Below, in pieces: positions 26,701 to 35,731 of a DNA stretch of 64,000 nucleotides. The translations under genes were made by a program, and so were the position numbers. The notes beneath the pieces were generated by a model that was given only the letters and a program-made list of their open reading frames with translations, did not search any database and was not told the DNA's origin. Within the stretch, counting starts at the first letter, position 1; every line of letters begins with the position of its first letter. Origin of the DNA: Hypoxylon rubiginosum (lineage: Eukaryota; Ascomycota; Sordariomycetes; Xylariales; Hypoxylaceae); NCBI GenBank assembly GCA_902806565.1, contig CADCXA010000029.1:1116001-1180000 (forward strand), read 5' to 3'.

Positions 26701-29700
26701 AACTTTTTAAATATAATATATATTTAATTTTATATAACGTTTAAATGTTTTTCTTTTTTTTTTTTTAAATGGTATTAATATATAACTTAACCGACATTAA
26801 TTTTTAATTAATTTAAATTTATTAACTTTTTTTATATGATATTAAAAGGCTTTTTTACCTTTTTTAAACTTTAAAAAAAATCTTTTAGTTTTAATAAATT
26901 CCTCCGGTTTTTAAAAACTTTTTTAGTTTTATTTTTTCTAACTTTTTATTATAAATATAATTTATTTATTAAGTTCTTATTATAATAATTATTATTATTA
27001 AATTAAAAAAATAACTATAAAAGTTAATAAATAAAAATAAAATTAATAATAATAATAATAATAAATATATTAGTTTTAATTTATATAATTAACTAATATT
27101 TAATATAACTTATTTTAACTTTTTTAAACTTAATTAAAACTTTTTTATAACTTTAAATTAAATATAAATAAACTATCTTTTAATTTTATTTTATTTATTT
27201 TAATATATTCTATATGTTGGTAAATATAATAATTAGTTTTTACTAATAAATAATATAAAATTAAACAAGTTTATATAATAAGTTTTAATTAAAATTAAAA
27301 ATATAAAAGTTAATATTATTATTACTTAGATAGTAATAAATAAAAATATATTTAAAACCTTATATTTTAATATATAAATTTTATTAATAATTTAATAAAT
27401 TTCTTTAAAATAAACTATTATTTTAAATATATAATATATAAACCGAAGCTGTTATTTTAAAAAAATTAAGTTAAATATAACATTAACTATTAATTATAAA
27501 AATAAATTAAAAAAGGTTTTTTAAACTAACTAAGATTTTAATTACTTTTAGTTATTTACATATAAATATATAATAATATTTTATTTTTAAAATAAAACTA
27601 TATCTAATATTAAATAAAAAATAATATATTTTAATATTATATTATTTTACTTTAATATTTAAACAATGTATATGTTAATTATTATTATAATAATAATAGA
27701 AAAAAATACTTTTATTAATTAAATATATAATAAAAATCTAAACTTAAATAATAATATTTAACTTTTATAATAACCATTATAAAATAACTAAAAATAAATA
27801 ATATACTTATAATTATTCCTATATTAATATTAATTTATAATATTTTATTATTAATATTTAATAAAAATATTAAACTTATAATAAAATAAAAGTTTATTAT
27901 TATTTTCTTTAAAAAAAAATTAAAAAAGTTAAAAATCACTATAAATTAAATACTTATTATTATTTCAAATATTAATAATTAAATATAAAATAAATCTCTT
28001 TTTTTTAAAATATAAAAACAGGTTAAATTATTAGTAAAAAATATTATTAAATTAATGAAACGTATTATAAAAACCACACTACTTATTTATAACATTAATA
28101 TTATAAATATTAGTTTATAATAACTTGTTATTATATAGCTAGGTTTTATAATATCTAATAAAATCTAGTTATACTTTATAAAAAAAATATAAAAACTACT
28201 AATTTAAAGCTAAAAATAATTAAAAAAAATTATTAGGTTTTAATAGTTACTAACTAGGCCTTTTATTTATATTAGTTTTAAACTTTTAAATATATTTAAA
28301 CTAATAAAATATATTTAAACTAATTTTTTTTTAAAAACTAATAATATTTTAAAAAATAATATAATTAATATATACGATTAAACTTACTTATATAAAAATT
28401 AAAAATCATCTTAAACTATTTATAAACTTTTTTATATTTTATATAAATTTTAATAAAGTTACGTATATTTATTTAATAAAATTATTATAAAAATAAATAA
28501 TATATAATAATAAAAAACTAATTTTAATTAATAATAAACTTTAATAAAACTTATATAAATATTAAAATATAATAATATATATTAATTAAAAATAAAAAAA
28601 ATAATTAAGATTAAAAAAAATATATAAAACTTTTTAAAAATAAAATAATAAATAAAAAGATTAAATAAAAAGTAGGAAAACTTAATAAATAAAAAGAAAT
28701 ATAACTTATATTTTTTTAATTAATATTTTTAAAACACGTTATAATAATATATTTTATTATAAAAAAAATAAATAAAATAAAAAACTAGTTAAAAAAAAAG
28801 CATATATTATAATTAACTATATAAATATATACTTAAATAAATACTAAAAAAATATTATTAGTATTTTTTCTTTTAATTTTATAAAAAACAATTAATTATA
28901 ATTAAATTAAAATATAAAAACAAAATATAAATATTTTTTATCTTATTTTTTATCCCACTTTTATTCTATTTTTTATTTTACTTTTATTTTATTTTAATTT
29001 ATATTATTAGTAAAAAAATCAAAATTTATATAAAATCTAATATTAAACTAAACGTTTTAAAACTTTTAATTAAACTAATAACAGCTTTTAATTTTAAGGA
29101 AAAATTTTTTTTATAAAGTGTAAATAAATAAAAAAAATAATATAAACTTAAACTTATTAACTATTAAATTATAATTAATAAATATTAAGATTAAACTTAT
29201 TAAATCGTAGGTTTTAAAAAATAACGCTAACTATAAAAACAATTCTTATTAAGAAAAAATAAGTTTTTATAATTTATTTAAATCTTATATTAAAGAAAAA
29301 GTTCGGTTTTTTTTTAAAAAAAACGTGTTTTTAATAAATAAAATAATTAAAATAAAGTTAGTTTTAATAAAAAAAAAGTTAAAAAATCTTTTAAAAAAAT
29401 TTTTAAGATAATATATATTATTTATTATAAGCTAATAACATTTAATATTAATTAAAATTATAATTAAATAAAATAATTATTTATATTAAATAATATATAT
29501 TAATTATTATTATTTAAACCTTAATTTAAATTTTAATAAATAAATTAAAAATATTAAATTATTTAATTTAATAACTTTTAATATAATATTAATACTTTTT
29601 TATAAAATAATATTTTTATTATTTTAAAAAAATTTAATAAGCGTTTTAATTTAACTTTTTAATATTTAACTAGGTTTTTTTTATTATTATTATCCTTAGT

Positions 29701-30017
29701 TTAATAATAAAAGCAATATATATTTTCCTAAAAATTAAAAATTTTAAAGTTTTTAATAAATTTTACTTGTTAATATAATTGGTAAACTTTATTAAACTTA
29801 CTTAAAAAAAAATTATAATATAAAAATATATTTTTATTTTATAAAATAAATCGCTAAAAAAAAAACATATTATTATATTAATTATATATATAATAATATT
29901 TATAATAAAAAGAAAAAAATTTTTAATTTTAATATATATTATTTAAAACCTTAAAATTCTTAAAAAACTTGTTTATATAATAAATAAAATATTTTATAAT
30001 AAATATATTTAATTAAG

Positions 30018-30200
30018 TTATAATAAAAATAAAAAAAAAAAAAGATTTAAAAAGAAATAAAATAGATAAATAATAAAAAATAAAAAAAAAACAAATAAAA
30101 AGAAAAATAAAAGGATATAATAATTAAAAAAAGAAAAAAAAAAAAGGAAAAAAATAAAAATATATAAAAATAAAAAATAAAAACAACCTTTTTTTATATA
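30018..30200 (+). repeat. purine-only low-complexity tract (second)
   Basis: An A/G-only stretch with repeated AAAAAGAAATAAAA-like units. The minus-strand open frame here encodes only Phe/Tyr/Ile/Leu runs. It resembles the tract at 10600-10790 in composition and strand. Confidence 0.75.
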
Positions 30201-31337
30201 TATATATATAAACACGGATATATTATTTTATAATTATATATATAAGTTAATATTTATTATTTATTTTTATTAAAATATATACCTTAAAATTATATAACTA
30301 TAAACTATAATAACTATAAGTAGTTATTTAATATTTAATTTTTCCTAACTATATTTTTTTTTTTATAATTTTAATAACTATAAAAAGTATTTATTTTTAT
30401 TTAAATAATCTTTTCTAAAATTATAATAATAAAAACTTAATATAAAAAAGCTTATTTAATTTAATTTATTTATATAAAAAAATATTTAAAAATTAAATAA
30501 CTATAAATTAATTAAATAATTAAATATTAAATATATATAAATTAATATATAAAACCACGGCTTTTATATTTTAATTTTAAAATAACTAAGCCTTTTTATA
30601 AGCTTTTTTTATAAACTAATAAAAACTAAAAGTTAAATAATAAATCTTAATAATTATTTATAAATATAAATTATATTTATTTTATAACTTATATATAGTT
30701 ACTTATAATATTTTTAATATATTATTTTAAATTAAAATTACTATACCTTTTTATAAATCTTTTTTACAAGCGAAAAAAAATTATAAATTAATTAACTTTA
30801 TAAAAACTTTAATAATAAATAATAAGTTTTTATAATTATATTTAACTGAAAATTACCCGGTTATACTTCCGGTATATAAATACTTTATAGCCTCGCCTTC
30901 TTTTTAAAAATTAATTTTAAATATTTAATTATATATAAAGCCACATTTTAAGTTATATTCTCTAGGTTTTTTATTTTTTTTTTTATTATACTTAGTTTTA
31001 TATTAACCACATTTATATATATAAATAAAAAATTTTTTATAAAATTAAAAAATCTTTATTAAAATTAAGTAAAAAACTTAATAATTAATATTATTAAATA
31101 AAACTTATTTTATATAAATTTTTAACATTAATTATATTATAATTAAATAAAAAGCAATAAAATAAAATAATAAAAAATAAGATTAAAAAATATAATATAA
31201 TTAAAATTCTAATTAACTATTAAAATTATAGTAATAATTTATAAAATAAAAAAAACTTAATATATAATTTATAAATATATTAATTAATATTAGGAAAATA
31301 TATATTTATTTATTTTTTTTATAATATAATAATTATT

Positions 31338-31597
31338 TAATTATTATTAAATTATAATTAAAATATTATTAAATTATTATTAAACTATTATTAAACTATT
31401 ATTAAACTATTATTAAACTATTATTAAATTATTATTAAGTTATTATTAAATTATTATTAAATTATTATTAAACTATTATTAAATAATTATTAAGTTATTA
31501 TTAAATTATTATTCGGTTATTATTAAACTATTATTTAACTATTATTAAACTATTATTTAGCCACTAATAAGCTATTACTAGGTTATTATTAAACTAA
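31338..31597 (+). repeat. 11-bp minisatellite, right subterminal array
   Basis: About 23 tandem copies of CTATTATTAAA with variants including TTATTATTAAG, TTATTATTCGG and, at the outer end, CTATTACTAGG and CCACTAATAAG. The outer units keep more C and G and so look less mutated. The array ends about 80 bp inside the right inverted repeat and reads in the same direction as the left array, so it is a direct repeat inside an inverted frame. Confidence 0.9.
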
Positions 31598-31679
31598 AAA
31601 TATATTATAATTAAATTATTATTATAATTAATAATTTTTATTTTAATTTTCTTATTATATTTTATATATTATTATTAAT

Positions 31680-31845
31680 TTATATATTTTTTATAATTTA
31701 AATTAATAAAATATATTAATTTATTAAAAACCTAGTATATTTATACAATGTGGAAGTTATATACATTATGGTTTTAGCTTATTTTACAGGTTTGGCAGGT
31801 TTGGCAGATTTGGCGGACTTGGCACTTTTATCACTTTGGCGGTTT
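31680..31845 (-). repeat. right 166-bp terminal inverted repeat of the AT-rich block
   Basis: Reverse complement of 3187-3352 with 12 transitions and no indels. On the plus strand its outer part reads as a 9-bp iteration, TTGGCAGGT TTGGCAGAT, then TTGGCGGAC TTGGCAC. The outer edge forms a hairpin with 8-bp arms (31838-31845 with 31851-31858). The inner part is AT-only and runs into the minisatellite region. Confidence 0.93.
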
Positions 31846-31858
31846 TTTGTAAACCGCC
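31838..31858. repeat. 8-bp stem-loop at right block edge
   Basis: GGCGGTTT at 31838-31845 pairs with AAACCGCC at 31851-31858 across a 5-base TTTGT loop. The arm overlaps the outermost bases of the right inverted repeat. The left edge has a diverged counterpart without a perfect stem. Confidence 0.75.
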
Positions 31859-34483
31859 AACGGTCGAAAGCGCGTTGGTTCCTGCGCCCCAACGATGTAA
31901 ACCCGAATGCGAAGAAGCGGGCCCGTTTAGCATGATCGATTAGGCGACGATAACCCTTTTGGATAAGGTAAGCACGTTCCTGGACTTCGTATTAGTTCCG
32001 GCGATTTTAATAAGCGTTAGGTAGATCCAATGCGACTTAATACATAGCGTAATACATCATGGTAGCAACAATATTATCATGGCTATGGAGTGTACGGTAG
32101 AATAACACATATCGCTTCGAAATATCGGAGCATTATGTACTCGCCTAGGACGATGTGAATTATACCTTCTTAGGAGGTAGGTATCAGAATTGTCCTAGTA
32201 CACCAGGACAGTAACGTAGAAAAACTGAAAGAGATTATGCGCGGGTTTGGCACTAGTACCATCGCCCGGTGTAGGAAACCTATCAGTCCGGCACTCACTG
32301 AGCAACGACCTATTTGCTAACATGTCGAAATCGCAGGCCGAATACCTTCTCACACTTACCGCATGATTCGGCTAGACTTGGCGAAACTGTTCCCCAACCA
32401 GTGACGAACCTCTTCTACCCGCGGAACTACATCGCAACTCCCCTAAGACGGAATCAATAACGAAAGAGTGATGCCTCGACCTGATCTCATTGGAGAGTAT
32501 GGTGACAACCACGACGCTCGAGCTGCCGTTGCACGGGTTGGGTACCTTGCCCTAACAATGGACCAAGCCATTTACCCCGTCTACGTCCAAGAGTTCTCGC
32601 TCGGGGCAACGGGCCTCGCACGTTGCAGTTCGCAGCAAGCCCCCAGCAACCGAGCTTGGCTTCTGGAGTACCACGATGTATCATCCAGAAGGAACGCTAG
32701 AACCGAACCAGATCAATTGGTACTCCCGCAATGAGACGCTCGTTTCTAGTAGGCATCGATGTGTCGGAAATCTCGTGCAGGCGTCTCAGCCCCTGCGAAC
32801 TGAGCCCCCGAATTCATGTTGGGTAACCTTCTTACTACTGGGGACGCATTGCTGACACGATGAAGCTAGCTCCCGTCACTGAGCACTCCGGGCGCCTTCA
32901 ATATAATCCGTTAGTAGTAGACTCGCTACTTACCATCGCATAGTATGGCTCTATACAATCGAGGAGGCTTTTAGCAACGGGCCATACACATATCCGCAAG
33001 TAAGCAAGGGAACAGCCCCCAGGTAGACGAATAGAACGATGCCGAGCCATATAAGAGCATAAGCGGCTGCCGACCGAGTTCGCCGATTTAAGAGTCTGTG
33101 CTGAACTACGGCATATAGAGGAGGTCGGCAGCCTGCTCATTATCTTGCCTTGATCAGTGAGCGATGCATTTTCATAGAAGAGGGGTCTTCAACGTTTGTC
33201 AAGATTATGAGTACGACGAGTAACGTCAAACACTCGGCGAGTTTCGACTTTCTCAGAAGCGGTCCCGCGATATGGTACCCAATCGGCGGAGCAAACGGAG
33301 CTAGGGGTTAACGGCCGGAAGAGCCCAGTACCCGCCATTCCTACCTAGTGATGGACCCGATGTGGGTGCGTGTGGTTCACCCGACATGAGCGGTGCAGTT
33401 CGGCATCGTCTCGGTTGCAATCACGATGTGGGGGGTGGGGCGAACCGCTTGACCCTTATCCAGTGACGCCCGAGATATACGGAATACATGCTGGTAACAA
33501 CTTACCGGTAACAGTTGAGAAAGTTCAGGAGTACCTTCCAACTGAACCTCCTTTTCTTCAACTTGCTCTTCTCTCTACACATTCAACATAATGCCTCTTC
33601 GCGGTTGACATGCCACTCAAATTCCCCACCCACCCTTCCAAATATTTGAGGATCTAGTAAAGAGGTCCGTTAGCTGACTTGGCATGGTCGTTCAAGAGGT
33701 ATATTTCAATGCGTCTAGTAATGACCCACCCTAGGACTAGAGCACTCGCCGTGGTAGTGTCTTGAGCATCCGCAAGGAAGTGAGATCGTACAAGGTATAT
33801 CCACCCGAGATGTATGTGCTGCCAGGTAGGAAGGACAGGCAGGTCATTCAGCCATAATATTCAGCTCTCTAACCTCAAAGAGTCTAAGGCTACACAGCTG
33901 CTATGGTAAGCCGATCAAATATTAGATCCTATTTGGGCCTTTCAATGCCTAGCGTACATAAGTGCGTGCCGTAATTGCGGGCAAACAATTGCGCCATAGG
34001 TAACCTATGTCGCACCAAAGGTCGGTCCGGACAACGTTTTTTTCCTCCGAACTTTTCGGCAATTTCTCTGACTGGATACTAGTTTTCCTGTTCCCTCCGT
34101 GGGGAAACGGCACGTGAAACTCGGTGCTTCGTCATTAGTAACTTGACCGACCTTGGACACTATCGCGATCCCACATGGCCGATTAGTAGAGCCGATACCT
34201 TTTCACCCCGTCATAAGTTGTGACTTAGACGCCGGCGAGAGTATACCGTGTGGTCAACACTGTATCCAATGAGCGATCCTGTTGGATGCGGGTACCTTTA
34301 GCGACATTGGCGCATGGGATTAGTCATTTAAGTCCATTATGTCCGGCAACAAGCTAGGTATATATCAGCCCTCACCAGACGAGATAAACTTACCTCGAGA
34401 CACTTCTTATCAGTCAATATCACACAATATAATACTTTGATATAAGATAATTACCTCCCAGTCACTATACCTCACTCTTTACA
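31859..34483. other. gene-poor intergenic sequence
   Basis: About 2.6 kb of ordinary composition. Open frames at 32468-32734, 32898-33140 (minus) and 33370-33591 are short, overlap antisense frames, and have no recognisable motif or splice-supported extension. I see no RNA gene and no repeat. It contrasts sharply with the AT block that ends at 31845. Confidence 0.5.
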
Positions 34484-35224
34484 ATGGCGATGCAATCCTG
34501 CTGCATTACGGGCTTCGAGTGGAGCGGAACCCCCACGGGGAAGGTTGGCAAACTGGGGAAACTCGACACCTACATCGCGGGCGATAACCCCGACGCCGCT
34601 ATACTAATTGTCCACGATGCCCTGGGCTGGACCTTTCCCAATGGACGCCTGCTGGCGGACCACTTCGCCAAAGAGGCCAACGCCACGGTGTACTTCCCCG
34701 ACTTCTTCTTCGGTGAGGTTATCGAACCTTCCATCATCATAGAGGGGAAATTGGACACGTTCGACTTTAAAGGCTTCTTGGAGCGACAAGGCCGCGACGT
34801 GCGCGAGCCGGAAATCTTCGCGGCGGCCAAGGAACTGCGCCAGAAGTATAAGAAGGTCGGCGCCGTCGGTTACTGCTACGGCGGGTGGGCCGTGTTCCGG
34901 CTCGGCGCCAAGGAGCACAGCCCGCCGCTGGTCGACTGCATCTCGACGGGCCACCCGTCACTGCTGACGACCAAGGACATCGACGAGGTCGCGGTCCCCG
35001 TCCAGGTCCTCTCGCCCGAGTTCGACCCCATATACACCCCCGAGCTCAAGGCCCACACGCTGGCCACGCTCCCGACCCTCGGGATCGAGTTCGACTACCA
35101 CTACTACCCCGGCGTCGAGCACGGCGCCTTCGTCCGCGGCGACGACAGGAAGCCCGGCGAGCGGAAGGCCATGGCCAACGCGAAGAACTCGGTCGTTTCC
35201 TGGTTCAACCTGTTCTTGCATTAG
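34484..35224 (+). CDS. dienelactone hydrolase family protein
   Basis: Single exon, 246 residues, the usual length for the family. It is an alpha/beta hydrolase whose catalytic triad is visible. The nucleophile is Cys131 in GYCYGGWA (the G-x-C-x-G-G elbow that distinguishes dienelactone hydrolases from serine esterases). The acid is Asp181 in SPEFDPIYT and the base is His213 in GVEHGAF. The N-terminal VHDALGWTFPNGRLLADHFA fits the oxyanion region. Family members open lactone rings such as dienelactone in aromatic degradation, and fungal paralogues hydrolyse varied esters. No signal peptide is seen, so it is probably cytosolic. The third codon position is very GC-rich, as in the neighbouring AAA+ gene. 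It converges on that gene with about 500 bp between the stops. Confidence 0.92.
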   Translation: MAMQSCCITGFEWSGTPTGKVGKLGKLDTYIAGDNPDAAILIVHDALGWTFPNGRLLADHFAKEANATVYFPDFFFGEVIEPSIIIEGKLDTFDFKGFLERQGRDVREPEIFAAAKELRQKYKKVGAVGYCYGGWAVFRLGAKEHSPPLVDCISTGHPSLLTTKDIDEVAVPVQVLSPEFDPIYTPELKAHTLATLPTLGIEFDYHYYPGVEHGAFVRGDDRKPGERKAMANAKNSVVSWFNLFLH

Positions 35225-35731
35225 CTGCGAGACGGTGACTGACTTTCGGCGGGGCTCAATGTCCGCCGCGTCCCGAATCGGGTATCACGAGTTATGATAG
35301 ACGGAAGTAATTCAGATGCGGTTGAGTCGGAAGAACTCCCCTCACGGCGCTGGGAAAAGACAATGGGGTTTGGTGTCGTGTGCTCTCCTTAGCAGGACGT
35401 TGAGTACATCTTACCTCTCTAGAAACGATGCCATGTAGTCAACGACGTTTACTACACCCATCCCCTACATCTGAGGTTGTTGCACGTGATATGTTTATTT
35501 GTTCGTTGGCTACCCTTTCAGTTAGCTGTTGGGCTGTTGGACGGGTGTAACAAGTGCTAGGTTAGGTAGGCACCTAGCACTTGAACACATCAAAACGAGA
35601 GTAAGTCAGTATACTGCCGATAGGTACCAATTTAGAATTCCTATCTCACCAAAGGCTCGATGCTACTAGCCCTAATATATATCATCACCTATTCCAAGTC
35701 ATCGCACCCTACCATCAAACCACGTGGTAAA
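35225..35731. other. convergent 3' intergenic region
   Basis: About 500 bp between the stop codons of two converging genes. It holds an inverted repeat near 35551-35583 (listed separately) and no credible open frame. Both transcript ends probably lie here. Confidence 0.6.
35551..35583. terminator. 11-bp perfect inverted repeat between convergent genes
   Basis: CAAGTGCTAGG (35551-35561) pairs perfectly with CCTAGCACTTG (35573-35583) across an 11-base loop. It lies between the convergent stops at 35224 and 35732. A role in transcript 3'-end formation is only inferred. It could also be a small transposon scar. Confidence 0.45.

Larger units (their letters stand above)
3187..31845. mobile_element. 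28.7-kb AT-rich, RIP-saturated block bounded by inverted repeats
   Basis: Between the two inverted repeats the sequence is almost entirely A and T. Residual C and G occur mostly in AC, CC, CG, GT contexts, while CA and TG are scarce and TA dominates. That is the RIP footprint on both strands. Composition switches abruptly within the repeats at both ends rather than fading out. No intact coding sequence is visible, and the few open frames are homopolymeric or inside repeats. The simplest reading is a large repeated element, or nest of elements, inactivated by RIP. The matching termini suggest one unit, such as a giant terminal-inverted-repeat transposon. Alternatives are an AT isochore flanked by two solo copies of a shorter repeat in opposite orientation, or a regional centromere core. 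That the block is mutated repeat DNA is well supported. The single-element view is inference. Confidence 0.6.

Noticed and set aside
30018..30215. Phe/Tyr/Ile-rich frame on the minus strand
   Set aside because: Low-complexity translation of the second purine tract.
31338..31597. CRISPR-like array
   Set aside because: Pure head-to-tail 11-bp units with no unique spacers, in a eukaryotic context. It is a minisatellite.
3187..31845. Mitochondrial DNA insertion
   Set aside because: The A+T level is far beyond fungal mitochondrial DNA. No mitochondrial gene or tRNA is seen, and the CpA/TpG depletion points to RIP.
31750..31935. 61-residue plus-strand frame with Gly-Leu-Ala repeats at the right border
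   Set aside because: It lies across the iterated part of the inverted repeat. The repeats in the peptide are only the 9-bp DNA iteration read in frame.
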